Counted from the first letter of the stretch, positions 33,081 to 44,877 are shown. The stretch: 64,000 nucleotides of DNA from Daphnia carinata (GCF_022539665.2 NC_081336.1:5872278-5936277), one strand, 5' to 3'. Translations and numbers: made by a program. The notes: a model not told the origin generated them from the sequence alone.

Positions 33081-34777
33081 TCAGAGTTGATGCATCGGAA
33101 TCGATTCGGGAGCCACAGGTCTTGGATCATCGGAAGGGCGACAGCATACAGCCCAGATGAGTGTAAAAAGACCGCAGGCGTAACATATGCGTAAGAAGAG
33201 AAGCACTAAGAGACATAATATGCCGATGAAGAAATAATTTGTGATGGTGTCCCACCAAGATGTATAAGTTCCGACACTAGCCGATGCCACTAAGACGTTC
33301 GATGCACTGTATTTGTGGCGTAAGGTAAATTCAGGTGGAGGATGTTCATTAATCGCGGCGGCTATATCGGCCATAATGTTCATATGATTTAGCATATTGT
33401 CGGTATATGCCGGGCTGCTTCGATGTTCGTAGTCGAAGAATTCGACATTTTCATACCGAAAAGAATGCGCAAGCGTCTGTTCCGGTAACACAATGTTTGC
33501 TTCAATTGGTCTCCAGGTGTCGTTACGGTAGGCATAAGGTTTGTCGTTAAAATTAACGAAACCATTAGTCCAGTAACAAGGGGAACATTTCACAAGCTCC
33601 CATCCGCCAAGATTAATAGTGTAATTTTGAAATTTCGGTTGCGGTCCGCAAGAGGTCAGTATAGACTCAAATGTAACATTTAAAGCCTTACATTGAATCA
33701 ATAAAACCGTTTTACCAAAGGCTTGTAATTTTGCGCACTGTGGTAAATTTAACTGCGAGACGGCTAACCATCCGTTATATTGGGCAGTTGTAACAGCCCT
33801 TTCATGTTTGGCTTCGCGAGCTTCACATGTACTAGTCTAATTTTTCTTGCCAATTCATTTTCATGATCAGTAAGTTGGTCTCGAATATATTGTATATTCG
33901 CCGTTATGTTTAGATTTTCGTCGCCAGATGGCTCTGGAGTCTCCAAAGTGGCTGTTAAATTTTCCATGATGGCCGCCGTCGAAACGGTGAGTTTTGATTG
34001 GCCGATGATCTCAAACGAGGAAGTTTTATTGGTGCATTCGTTTTGTAGGGAGGCACAGCGTTGTATAGGCGTCAAATGAAAATCAAGTTGTTGGGCGTCA
34101 TCTTGGAGCCTGAAAATTATTTCGTCACCCGGTAGACGGACCAGTGTACCCATTCCATCTTCCACTAGTCGGGTTTTCGGTTTAGTCTTCTGTGTATAGG
34201 TTTTATCCCAAATCAGTGTTAAGTGATTGTGTGATAAATTTCCAGTCGTGGCGGAAGCTGTTCCGATCGGAGTTGTAAAATCGGCGTCTTCGTGTTGCTG
34301 AAAAAGTAGCACTTTCTCCAGAACACAGTTTATAATTTCAGAATCAATTGTTTGTAACCAATATCCGAAAATGTCAGGTTCGCGATCAAATACAAATTTA
34401 TCGTCTGAAAAAGTCATCCGATTTTCGTCACAACGTTTATGGTTAATCATTTCGTTACACTCGGCGGGTGAAGTGTCAATCGAAATTTTATCCGGCACTA
34501 CCACTAGTTGACCGAAAAAGTTCATGGTGATGCGCCGTATATTCTTCCATCTTGCGCAAATATATCCGGGAAATTTAGCCGCGGCACGTTCTTCGCTATA
34601 AATCGCATATTTCACCTTCACGGCCTTATTATCGGGCGCAATTGCTTGACAATTATCGTCGGAGAATAGGAGTATTCCCGTCTTTAATGGTTCGGAACAG
34701 TCGCATACGGTTGTTTGAAATGCCTGCGGGTGTAACCCGTAAAGGCATAGCAACAGTATGAATGGAATCAGCGACAT
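33081..34777 (-). pseudogene. env: Envelope-like glycoprotein of Gypsy B, frameshifted
   Basis: The frame from 34777 begins with a signal peptide (MSLIPFILLLCLYGL), followed by a Cys-containing ectodomain with several N-glycosylation sites. It stops at about 33764. A second frame, open from just upstream and running to 33081, carries the rest of the ectodomain and a membrane anchor (FFIGILCLLVLLFLRICYA) with a short cytoplasmic tail. A one-base shift between about 33830 and 33765 separates the two. The position directly before the 3' LTR is that of env. Fold class is not certain; the Cys pattern is not of the baculovirus F type, and a mononegavirus or chuvirus-type glycoprotein is one possibility. 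Confidence 0.75.
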
Positions 34778-36098
34778 TTTCTATAGAGGGCAACATAGTA
34801 AACATTACAGTCAATATCAAACAGAGGAAGGTATAGATAAAAGCATTACATAACATCATGTGGGTTTCTTAAACTAGGAGAGTAATGTAAAAGAAGAAGG
34901 TAAAATAAAAAAAAAGCGGAAGCGGAAAGTATATATGACGGCAATCGAAAAAGGTCAACGCTCTCCCGTCGGCCTTTAAACAGTTGCCGATGGTCGCGAG
35001 CGAGTAAAAATACGCATATAAGGCATAGAAAAACGCGTTTTATCGGGTATAACAGGGGAATATGTTTATGTCATAACTGGTGTCATTAGGAAGAGGAAAA
35101 GACAATCTCAATGATGCCGAAGAAAATTCTCAAAAATAATGAATCGTTTAAACAGGAGGATAAAAAGATGCAGGTTACAATTTAAAGACGGAAAGGCACA
35201 TGGACCACGTTCATTTAGTAAACAATTCAATAGTAAACAAAGGGCGTATACAGATAGGGTAAAAGGCAAGTGAAACACGAGCAAGGTGAAAGAAAAGGGC
35301 GCGCTTGGTGGGCTCAAAGGGTGCATTTTTCCTAAGCTAAACGCAAGGCGTAATACAGGTGCTAATAGCTCAATGACAGAGCGCTCCCCTGCGATGCTGG
35401 AGGTCTGAGGTTCGAATCCTCAGTAGGACTGACGAATTGAAGAGTACGAACTACTCCAAAGGTAACAATTCATTATATATGCTAGACGGTGAAGAGAGAA
35501 CGACGCGAAACCTAACTTTTATTTTCTAAGCTTCACACATGGGAGAGAACAGGAGAAAAAAATAAAGGGCGCTAAAAAGGGAGGGGGGGGATGAGACATA
35601 TGGCTAACAAGAAGAAGCGGCTCGTGCGAGACAAGGAAAATTTGTCTTTGACATAAGGGTTGGGTAAAATAGGTGGGTTGCTGGTGGAAAATAAAATTTG
35701 GGGGGGGGCTTATGCCTTTTGTTTCATATATATATTGTGTGAAGAACTAAAAAGGGGGGAAAGAAAATAGAACTTATCGAAAAGAAGAAATTGAGAAGCG
35801 AAGAGGAAAAGGAGACAGAAGAAGATGAAAGAAACCTAGAGAGTTTTAGAAACTGTGTCTTAGAGTAGGAGCTAACGCGGGGAATATTATCTATATATTT
35901 TTTTCTACGCACCGCTACGGGAATGCCCTTTCCCTTTTTTTTTGCCACTTTTTATTTTCGTTTCCCTATCCTAACACGAAGCAGCTTATTAAAGATAAGC
36001 GCGGGTTTCTTTTTAAAAATTTCGAACTGGATGTATTGTTGAATAGTAAATGGTTGACAGCACACAGAGACATTTTGGGGTACAACATAGGATAGCAT
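34778..36098. other. Spacer inside Gypsy B between env and small gene B
   Basis: Purine-rich on the plus strand with several G runs. No credible coding sequence. It contains one tRNA-like segment at 35359-35430. It may hold env leader or splice sequences. Confidence 0.4.
35359..35430 (+). repeat. tRNA-like sequence (pseudo-tRNA or SINE head)
   Basis: A perfect T arm CTGAG-GTTCGAATC-CTCAG contains a consensus B box (GGTTCGAATCC). A D-arm-like TAGCTCAATGACAGAGC precedes it. The acceptor arms do not pair, so it is not a normal tRNA. Confidence 0.5.
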
Positions 36099-36460
36099 TT
36101 AATTTTCTTCCGGTGGCGGTTTGGGGCGGCGGGTTTCCGGGTCCAAGTCGAGGATTGAAGCAAAGACTTCGGTGGCTCGTTGCCATTCTTCTTGTTCAAT
36201 GAGCCGAACGAGTTCGTCCGTCCGAGCGCTTGTTAAGCTGGCGAAAACCAGCGATTTTGGAGATGGTGCCGGAGATTCCGCACGCTTGCTCCGGACGGGC
36301 TTCGGCGGCCCAGGGCTTCTCGCACGGCCTGGTCCCTCTCCTCTACTGTCGAAGAGGTGCTGGTGGCTTCCATCACCACCACGAAATTTCCAGTTTTGCT
36401 GTCCCGGCGAAATCGCTTGAAAAGGGGTGAAGGTGGTCGCCGTGAGCTGTTTTCGGCCAT
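36099..36460 (-). CDS. Small protein with one TPR-like motif (copy B), frame uncertain
   Basis: From an ATG at 36460 one frame opens (MAENSSRRPPSPLFKRFRR...). The homologous core lies in another frame, which runs to the stop at 36099: EQEEWQRATEVFASILDLDP then ETRRPKPPP. Moving from the first frame to the second needs a one-base shift around 36330-36240. The core matches copies A and C at E-x-W-x2-A, ILDLDP and a following Arg. The N-terminal region is Ser/Pro/Arg rich. A TATA box identical to that of copy A lies about 100 bp upstream. The gene is located between pol and env of Gypsy B. Function unknown. Confidence 0.55.
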
Positions 36461-36560
36461 CCTGAGAAGTCGTTGGTTCGCCGTTGACAGATGGGGTAGA
36501 ACTAACGGTCAGCAACGTTGATGAAACGAAAGTGAAGGTTCAGCGTTCGAGACGCGTTGA

Positions 36561-36569
36561 CTTATATAG
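36561..36569 (-). promoter_or_regulatory. TATA box upstream of copy B
   Basis: CTATATAAG on the minus strand, the same 9-mer as at 19821-19829 upstream of copy A. Confidence 0.55.
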
Positions 36570-36909
36570 CAAAAACCCCCCATTTATAGTTCTTCGGCTT
36601 CATTATTTTCTTTTTCTTAAAAGTTCGAGTTCAACACTAAGTCACTTGAGGCGTCACTCGATTGTTTAACAGGTGTCCGTTTCTCGACGTAGTCTTGAGG
36701 GGAGAATTATTTATTGCTGTGGATGGTCGGATAGCGTTTTCCAAGCGCGCACTGCGGCTCGTTTTCTCTTCCATTCCTTTTACAGTTATTCTACTACCAT
36801 TTATTAATTGGAGAAAGGGAAAGAAGAAAAGTGAAAGAAGAGTGACGAAGTGTTGTGCTTCTACAAGCGAGAGCGGTTACTTATGCGAGATAGAGATATC
36901 AACTTACGA

Positions 36910-37000
36910 GGGATTCGGGATAAGAGCATATGCCGTATGGCGAAATGTTATAACTTCCGACTGTGACTCGGGAGTCTTAGTTTCGAATCACGCCGTGACC
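36910..37000 (+). repeat. tRNA-like sequence 1 of a local group
   Basis: A 7-bp anticodon-like stem CTTCCGA/TCGGGAG with loop CTGTGAC is followed by a B-box-like TTTCGAATC. It resembles two further copies at 37146-37220 and 37272-37328 around GGAGTCT..GGTTCGA. Likely SINE or tRNA-pseudogene copies. Confidence 0.45.
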
Positions 37001-37145
37001 TTGACTTACGATTTACTGGTGGCTTCCTCAAGAGTTGTGGAGGTTAACCAATTCACAATCATTCTACTGTGATTGAATTATTATTAAATACTTAAAATTT
37101 TATTTTTTCTTCTCTGGTTTGGCTTGAAATTGCTTTGGTATTTAA

Positions 37146-37220
37146 GGTAGTGTAGACGCCATAGCGACACAGCCCTCGACCACCACCCGGGAGTCTCGGG
37201 TTCGATCCTCGGCTCAGCCG
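37146..37220 (+). repeat. tRNA-like sequence 2 of a local group
   Basis: Contains GAGTCTCGGGTTCGATCC with a consensus B box and a preceding A-box-like TAGCGACACAGC. The acceptor stem is poor. Confidence 0.45.
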
Positions 37221-37271
37221 TCATCACAAAACCTTAAATTGGAATATTTCTTTTTCTTTGTTCCCTAAAAA

Positions 37272-37328
37272 TTTAAGGTTGAGGAAGGTTTTGAGGGTCT
37301 TAGGTTCAAGCCTTGCCTCAGCTTTTTT
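37272..37328 (+). repeat. tRNA-like sequence 3 of a local group
   Basis: GGGTCTTAGGTTCAAGCC carries a B box and is followed by a run of seven T's (37323 on), as in a Pol III terminator. It is related to the copy at 37146. Confidence 0.4.
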
Positions 37329-37666
37329 TGAAATATCCCTAAATCGATATGTTAACTTTTATTTTTTTGGTTTTCTTTCTATCCTATATTTCCTTTTTTC
37401 ATTTGCCTGTTTCATAGCATTTCTTTTCTTAAATTTCGCCTTAAATCGTAATAATAATGAAAAGTCGGCGAAGTTTTTATGCATCCTACTGTGTTAATTT
37501 GAGTAGAGAATATAGGAGAAGAGGGAAACAAGATTGGGGATAGAGTCCTATTCTATGGGGACTAAACACATATTCCTACTGGGGTGAGAGTAAATAAGGT
37601 AAGTAAAATTTTTTTTCTCTTCTTGTGGTGGTCCTTTTCCGATTCGGTTTTTTCTCGCTGTTTTAA

Positions 37667-37950
37667 TTCTCGAAGGTGGCGGGGTCGCGCCTCTGCATTT
37701 TTCGACCTGTGTCCCACTGGTCCGATGTCCAGTTGAATAAGGGAGGGTGGCGCTTCCCGGGGTCCAAGTCCAGAATACGCTTAAGAGTGTTGACAGCTTT
37801 TCCCCAATCTTCGGAAAAGAGATCCGCGTTGAGCTGACGAGTCAGTGCGGCGGTTTTTTCCGCGAGGCGGCGCTCGTAACGCTGTCGCTCGATCTCCCAC
37901 GAGTCCTGGCCGATACTTTCCGGGGAAAGTGGCGTCTGGGCGACGACTCT
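37667..37950 (-). CDS. Small protein with one TPR-like motif (copy C)
   Basis: One frame of about 94 codons lies between a TAA near 37950 and a TAA at 37667, with no ATG, so it must be spliced, truncated or started elsewhere. It encodes a basic helical stretch (WEIERQRYERRLAEKTAAL), then EDWGKAVNTLKRILDLDP, then KRHPPLFNW and DQW. The second half aligns to copy A without gaps, including the R-x-PPL-[YF]-x-W-x4-W tail. It begins about 75 bp after the pol stop of Gypsy B on the same strand, the same place as copy A after Gypsy A. Confidence 0.6.
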
Positions 37951-38023
37951 TTAAAATTCCCAGCTGTTAAATACACAATGAGTTTGTTATGTGATCGCTG
38001 ACTTTGTTTCGAAATAAGCGCTT

Positions 38024-39924
38024 CTAATTTCTAAAGCGTATTGGTAGTCTTCGGTTTCTTTGCGGGCGTCCGGTAGCATGTTGGGGTGGCAATATTTTTG
38101 GCTGATTGATGGCAGGCGCCACCTGTCGAGCATCAGATTCAGGATTTATTATTGCTGCTGCGTTGTTCCCGTGAATTGTTGTGGTGTTAAGTGGGCTATT
38201 GCACATGTCATCAAAAGCCGATTTATTATCGCCTGAATTATATATTTCTTGGGTTTCGCTGACTGAAGGAAAATGTTGTTTATTGTTTTGGTTGGCGGCC
38301 ATTTGTAACTCCGCTGACTCCAATTCCACCGTTTCGGGTTCCGCACTTTCCATATCCGCGTTTTCTGCGGCTCTTGCTTCCATATCCACATTCTCCATTT
38401 CCAAAGGTTCCAATTCCATGTTTTCCAATTCTCTCATGTGTTGCTCCATATTCCCCACAATGTCTGTTGTTTGGGTTGAAATCGATTTACGAAATCGATT
38501 TTCGAACTTCGAAGTCGTTAGTTCGTCTTTCCATAACATTGTTTCGTATAAGGGCTTAAGTTGGTTAACGTGAGTTCGTTGACAAATGTAGGAATTATCA
38601 GCAATATCAACTGTGTTGTTGGAATAAACTTTTACAACTCTATAAGGACCTTTATATTTAGAGGTAAATTTCCTACTACCGCCCACTTTAACTACCCTAA
38701 TATCTAATAATACTGTATCTCCTACCATATACTGTTTGACATTTGCTCTTTTATTAAATTGTTCTCTCTGGCGCTCCCTTGCATTTTCACTCTCCTCACG
38801 GACGCGTTGGAAACTATAACGCAAGCGTTCAGCTAAATTACCTACGTAATCTGATGCGGAGGTAAACGTTCTAGGGGAGGCGTCAAGGAACTCATTAATA
38901 GGAATATTAGGATCTCTACCGTGCAGCAAATAATATGGGTCTCACATGTCGAAGAATGGACAGAACTACGGTAAGCAAACAAAACATCATCCAGCATATC
39001 TTCCCAATTCTCATGCTCTCCATCTTTTAATTCCTTTCTCAACATTGTTGTTAATGTTCGATTAAATCTTTCAGTTTCTCAATTGCTAGCTGGATTATAA
39101 GCAGTAGTTAATTTTTGAACAATTTTTAATTTTTTACAGAAATAACGAAATAGCTTCGATGTGAAATTGGTTCCACGATCAGAAAGAATAGCTTTAGGCA
39201 TACCATGCCTAACTATAATTGTTTTATATACACATTCTGCTGTCGTCTGTGCTGTTTGATCCCTTAACGCAACAGCTTCTCCCCACCGGCTAAAATAATC
39301 GGTAATGACTAAAATATAACTATTTCCATTAGGTGAAATTGGCGTAATTAGGCCCAAAAAGTCCATCCCAATGACTTGGAAAGGAGCTTTTGCTATTTCA
39401 TGAGGATGCAACAATGCCCTATATGTTGAAGAAGTGTTGGCGGTGCACACCTCACAAGCCTGGCAGTATTCTTTAATTTCCTTTCTCATATTTGGCCAAT
39501 AATAATGATTCTTTATTTTCAAATAGGTTATATAAAAAGCTAAATGTCCGCCCATCGGTGCGTCATGTAGTTCTTTGAGCACTAGATGGCGTAACGATGC
39601 AGGCAAGACTAACTGATGGTTGGTTTCGTTTCTTTTGCTACCGGCAGATGGCAGCACATGCCGGTAAAGTGTACCATCAATAACTTCAAAATAATCAATT
39701 TCTTTAACCCAATCTGGTTTAGATTGAAGAATAGATTCCTCAAGTTCTCCGTTATCTAAATAATTGCGAATGGCTATGCAAAGGTCGTCTTCCAATTGTT
39801 TCTCGCAAATTAAGGTAATATTCCTACTTGTTTGTATACTAGCTACTTTTAAGCGTGACAGGCAATCTGCGTTTTGATGAACACGTCCCGGCCTATATTT
39901 TAATTCATAATTCGTTGCAGCCAA
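38024..39924 (-). pseudogene. pol: Gypsy B integrase (disrupted)
   Basis: In order: HHCC domain (LHDAPMGGHLAFY ... CQACEVC), core motifs GMDFLGL, ILVITDYFSRW and ILSDRGTNFTS, then NPASN-stop-ETE where a Gly codon has become TGA just before the catalytic Glu. A one-base shift lies near 38940 (in the TPYYLLHG region of Gypsy A). The C-terminal region and Arg-rich tail end at 38024 (GRPQRNRRLPIRF). Integrase would insert the cDNA. A TAG replaces a Trp codon upstream near 39930. Confidence 0.85.
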
Positions 39925-41058
39925 TAGTATAGCCTATCTTCCTAATCTACCATTATTATCCTTTTGTTCTTTAAGCCATTGCAAGGGACGGTGGTCACTG
40001 ATAATTTCAAAAGGTTTATCCAATAGATAATGCCTAAAATGCTTGATGGCATCTACGACTGCTAAGGCTTCCTTCTCTGTCGTACTATAATTCGATTCTG
40101 CTTTTGTTAACTGTCTACTGGAGTAGGCTATGGGGTATTCCTGGCCATTTTGAATTTGGGAGAGCACTGCTCCAATGCCGTAATCGCAGGCATCGGTGAA
40201 AAGGATAAATTTTTCATTGAAATTGGGGTAAGCAAGAACTGGTGGCGTTACTAGAGAATTGCGCAATTTCTCGAAAGCAACTTGTTCCTCAGGTCCCCAA
40301 CTAAAAGGCTTCCTGCTAAGATCTTTATAAGTTAAACGAGTTAACGGTTTGGCAATCGATCCAAAATCCTTAATAAATCTTCTGTTGTATCCAGCTAATC
40401 CGAGAAATGATCTGACTTCATCGACTGAAGTCGGTGTTTTATAATTGACTATTTTATCGATTTTGCTCGGATCAGGCTTAATACCATCGGTCGATATTAC
40501 GTGACCTAGATAATTTACTGAGCGTTTAATAAACTGGCATTTCTTGAGTTTTAATTTCAGATTGGCATCCCGTAATAATTAAAAAATTTCTCGAATATCA
40601 CGTAAATGATCTTCGAAAGTGTCGGAAAAGATTATAACATCATCCAAATAAACTAATGCTTTACTTCCTAAAACGTCTTTCAGTACGTAATTCATTAGCC
40701 GTTGGAATGTGGCAGGTGCATTGCACAAGCCAAATGCCATACGTTTAAATTCGTAGAGGTTGTTTTCTACCACAAACGCTGTTTTTTCGATAGCTGGATC
40801 ATCAATTTGAATTTGCCAATAGCCTGAAGCTAAATCGAGGGTTGTGAAAAACTTCTTTCCATATAATTTGTCCAATGTTTCGTCTATCCTAGGCATAGGG
40901 AATGAATCTTTTTTCGTAATACTATTTAATTTCCTATAATCCACACAAAATCTTACTTCTCCACACTTCTTTTCTACTAAAACCACGGGTGAAGCCCATG
41001 GAGAATGCGAATACTGGATTACATCTGCATCAAGCATTTCTTTAATTTTATCATCCAA
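39925..41058 (-). pseudogene. pol: Gypsy B reverse transcriptase and RNase H (disrupted)
   Basis: RT motifs SPWASPVVLVEKK, FCVDYRKLN, TLDLASGYWQ, MAFGLCNAPATFQ and the catalytic YLDD (LVYLDDVIIF) are present. A TAA near 40579 stands where an RLLRDANLK-type linker is expected. RNase H follows (LFTDACDYGIGAVLSQ, YSTTEKEALAVV, ISDHRPLQW). The TAA and the TAG near 39930 are single-codon stops in an otherwise continuous frame. Confidence 0.88.
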
Positions 41059-41097
41059 TAATTTCCTTTGGTTATTTGTTACTCTGTATGGGCGTTG

Positions 41098-41943
41098 TCA
41101 AATGGGGCCTCGTCCTTGTGTATCAATCGTATGTTTTATAAGATTGGTGTTTCCTAATTCTGAATCTCTGGACGCGAACAAGTCGTGAAAGTCATCTAAT
41201 AATTTTGAAAGCGGCTCTTGAAATTCGGAATCTACTTCTCTGATTAAAACTGGCTCAGTTACTGGTTTAGGATTATCTTCTAATTTCGCTAAAGAAATTT
41301 TTCCGATAACATTCCCTACTATTTCAATTACGCCTAATTTAGTGTTTCTAGGAATTTTGATTTGATGTAGTGAATGATTCTCGACCAAAATTTTATAAGT
41401 TCCATCTCCCGATACATTGCCGATAAATTCTTCGATATAAATGCCTGCTGGCAGATCTTTTGCTGGGTTAAATATAAACGCTGTATTTTGTGGGACATAC
41501 GGAAATGAATCTTTCATTTGCGCTGCAACTGCTATCGACGTCTGACGAAATAGCATCGTCTTTTTGACCGTAGTAACTGCCATGTCGGGTACCTCAGAGA
41601 TGGCTGATCCCTGCTCATCCCTCGCTAGGTAAATGATCCTGGCTTCTCCGTCAAGCCAAAATCCGTGCTTCTGGATTGCATCCCATCCAAGGATACAGTC
41701 CTCAGAAACACCATTAGTAACAATAAAGTCTTGCTCAAAAACTGTTTCTCCGTATCGTACGGGTAAAATAACTCTTCCCAGCGTACGTAATTTCTTCTCC
41801 CCTACATCATATAAATCGAAGTCAAACTGACTGCAGATCACCTGACCTCTAGGGGGTAACTTATTAAATAATCTCTCATGGATAATACTTTTAGACGCGC
41901 CTGTATCAAATAATGCTTGTAACGGGATCTGAAAAATTTCCAA
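41098..41943 (-). pseudogene. pol: Gypsy B aspartic protease and RT N-terminus
   Basis: A retropepsin begins with ALFDTGASKSII (catalytic DTG) and has the ILGWDAIQKHGF flap-distal motif. A connector leads to the RT N-terminus and a TGA at about 41098 before QRPYRVTN. It matures Gag-Pol. The same segment is found degraded in Gypsy D at 51.8-52.1 kb. Confidence 0.85.
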
Positions 41944-42039
41944 TGGAATTCTAGGGGTCGATTCATTCGTAATAGTGGTTAATTTTGCGACTTGTCGGGG
42001 TTTAATATGAGGCTCGTTATCAACTGACCCGAAGCTACA

Positions 42040-43340
42040 GTTGATAGCTACTGGTTTCCCTGGTGTTGAGGGGGCCCTGGAATATTAGGTCTTTGCGAAT
42101 TCCTATATTTTGGACAATTACTAGACTTATGCCCAATTTCTCGACAGGAATAGCAGATTGGAAGCTGGGCTTGTTCCAGATTGTGACGCTGAAATTGACG
42201 ACAATTGGACTGAGTGTGACCGCGGTAACCACAAAAATTACAAGTTATGATCTGCTGATCTGACCTGTTATTATTATTATTGCTAGGTGGCCTCGAGAAA
42301 GAGGACGCAACTGCCGTCGGTCTGTTCGGAAATCGAGAAGGTTGGTGTTGGTAAGGGTTGGGATTATAATTATTATTATTATAATTATTACTGGGACGAT
42401 GCTGGGGAGGCCTCCAGTTTCTGTCTTGAGGCCTCCAGTTTAGCGTTATTCGATTGGAATGAAACTTGTTTCCTATAAGGAGTGCCTAGTGTAGCCGGAG
42501 AATAATCTTTCCTATCTTGCTGGAGTCGTTTAGCAGCCTGTATGAGTTCGAAAGTTGAAGAACATCCTTAATCTCATCTTTATCCGACTTTGGATTATCC
42601 TCTTGCTTATGGCCATGGCGAATATTGGCAACGGCACTGCTTAAAATTTCTTTCTGGTCACTTAACATTTGCTTAAGTTCTTTTAATTCCGAATTTTTTG
42701 TGCTAAATGACTCGTCAATTGCCCTAACAAATTCATGCTTCTCATTGTCTGTTTCCAAGGCTTCCAGCCGAACGGCGTAAACGCGAGTTGCTGCTACGAG
42801 CTCGTGAAAATCTTCGAATTCCTTATATCTGACCTTAGCTTGCAATTTTGAATCCAATCCTTCGATAAATTTCTGCATGAGAATAACTGCGAAAGATTTT
42901 TCCATATAACCATCAGGATATGCCTTTTTAAAAATTTCCTGTAGACGATGAGCATAATCTACAATTTTTTCCCCAGGCTTACGTTTAGCTTTATTGAATT
43001 TCTTAATGTATACATCAACATTTTCATCCCCGTGAAAGTGATCGAGCAAAGCCGTTTCAATGGAACCATAGTCGTATGGATGTTTTTTAATTAAGGTTTG
43101 TATGAGTGAAAAAGCTTTATCTGTTAATTTTGCTCGCATCATCTGAATAATTTTACCTTCAGACCATCCTGCCCCATCAACTGTACTCTCAAAAGATTCT
43201 AGCCAAGAGTCAAAGCGAGTAATTGGACTACCGGAAAAGGGTGGAAGTAATTGCAATCGTGAAAAGGTATGCTGGTTGTTTTGTAAATCATTTAAATCGT
43301 TTACTGTAGCTGCCCTGGTAGGGGAATAAGAGTAAGCCAT
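42040..43340 (-). CDS. gag: Gypsy B Gag with two zinc knuckles (frameshifted)
   Basis: From the ATG at 43340, about 284 codons carry a retrotransposon Gag domain (FDSWLESFESTVDGAGW ... KIVDYAHRLQEIF ... FIEGLDSKLQAKVRY) and a coiled coil. That frame stops at about 42486. In another frame on the same strand two CCHC knuckles follow (CNFCGYRGHTQSNC and CYSCREIGHKSSNC, about 42245-42100) with a Pro/Gln-rich end. A shift near 42540-42490 therefore splits it. Gag would package the RNA. Confidence 0.82.
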
Positions 43341-43450
43341 ATTGTTGGTAAAAAAAGTTATAGGAGAGTTTGGAGCTCTGTGATGGTGAGATTGCGCGGC
43401 GTCCGGAATGCGGTTCGAAACTGGCCGGGATCCGCCAATATTGTTGTCGG

Positions 43451-44859
43451 TCAGTTGTATCGACGGTTTGGAATCGTAGTCGTTCTGTCTGGCGCTTGTC
43501 TATCTGCTGTGATGATGTCGGACAAGTTGGGGTGATCTCCAGCTCTTCCTGGGTTTCCCGAATTGACCGATAGCAACTGTTTCAATTGTTTGGCAGTCTG
43601 GGTGAGGACGTCTTTGGTGATGGTCGATAGCTGCTTCTGGCACGGTCTTGCCACTCTCCGGAAGTGGGTCAAACTGTTCCCGAGGAGTATCAGTTCGGGT
43701 AACAGTGATTCCAAGTTGGTGATTGATTGTAGTTTCCTTATGAACGAGAGTAGGTTTAGTATGGCCGTGAGAAGAGTCAGTTGGAATTCCAACAAGGTTT
43801 TCTCCAGGTGGATCGAGAATTCGAAGGTTTCCAGGATCAGAAACTCGTATTGCCTCTCCTCCTCGCTGATTTGCGTCGTCGCTCTCGGCACAAAGTCGAA
43901 GAGGGTCGTGTCCTTCGCTGGTACGAGCGTCTGCAGTTCCTCTATGCTGTACGTTTGTCATAACAGGAACGTCGTAAACTGCCTCGCATACGTCGTAAAG
44001 GACGTCGTCAACTCGGACGCCTGTTGATCCGCCTTCCGCGTCGTCCGCTTTATCTGCCCGCTGGCCCTCACTTCTTGAATCGCAGCTAAGTATTTCAGGA
44101 ATATTGTTGGCGTCTCCACGTCCGTCAGCAACTGCGGTTTGCCCAGGAGGCGGTCCCTCAGCCCGAAATCGTTCAGTAGCCGGTTCAGCTGGTCCCAAAT
44201 TTTCGGGTCGTGTGACTGGAAGTCCAACACTCCTCTCCTTCAGGCACTTGAGTGCTAATATCAGGGACGGAATCGGACTCGACGGCGTCGGAAATACTTT
44301 GGATGGATTGCTCTGGATCTCGTGGTATAGGTGATGGAGACTCAAGTTGAAGTGATCGTCCATTCACTGGGCTTTTCTTTTGGAAGAAGCTTAAAAGAGT
44401 ACTCGAGAGGAGACTAGCTTTTGATTCGCTTTTCGTAGGAGATTTTGGAGGAGAAAGACGAGAAAAGAACTTAGCATAAACCGATCGTGGACGTTGAGTG
44501 GCTGCAGCAGTAGACTTAGCACGTGCACCAGTTGTTTTTGTGGTGGGTTTAACGAACGGAGCCACTTCCTCATAAGCAGGATTCGACCGTAGTTTACTTA
44601 ACTGAGTATTATCTGTCTGCAATTTAGGTTTCAAAACGGGAGAAGCCGATTCCTTAACGGCTTCAGTTTCTGCTTCTGACGCTTTACAGCCCTGAACTTT
44701 GTCTAACGTGGACGAAGGGCGATCGGATAGTTTCTCAAAATCAATTAATTTAGCAACCGTTTCGTCGGATACTTGTACCACTGGCGTTAGGGGAACAAGG
44801 GGGGTGCTTACAGGTGTGCGAGGTATCTTAGGTCCGCCATAAATAACATCATCCGCCAT
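43451..44859 (-). CDS. Leader gene between 5' LTR and gag, unknown (frameshifted)
   Basis: An ATG at 44859 opens about 225 codons, Pro/Ser/Lys rich (MADDVIYGGPKIPRTPVSTP...). A second frame (44230-43958) encodes a helical stretch (IWDQLNRLLNDFGLRDRLLG ... AAIQEVRASGQIKR). A third (43891-43451) is again helical (EERQYEFLILETFEFSIHLE ...). Together they read like one protein of about 450 aa broken by two shifts. Gypsy elements normally have only gag here. No domain is recognised. A structural (matrix-like) or regulatory role are both guesses. Confidence 0.5.
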
Positions 44860-44877
44860 TGTGTTTGAGTTCGAGAA

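Noticed and set aside
35359-35430. Functional tRNA gene
   Set aside because: The T arm is perfect, but the acceptor arms do not pair and the anticodon arm is irregular.
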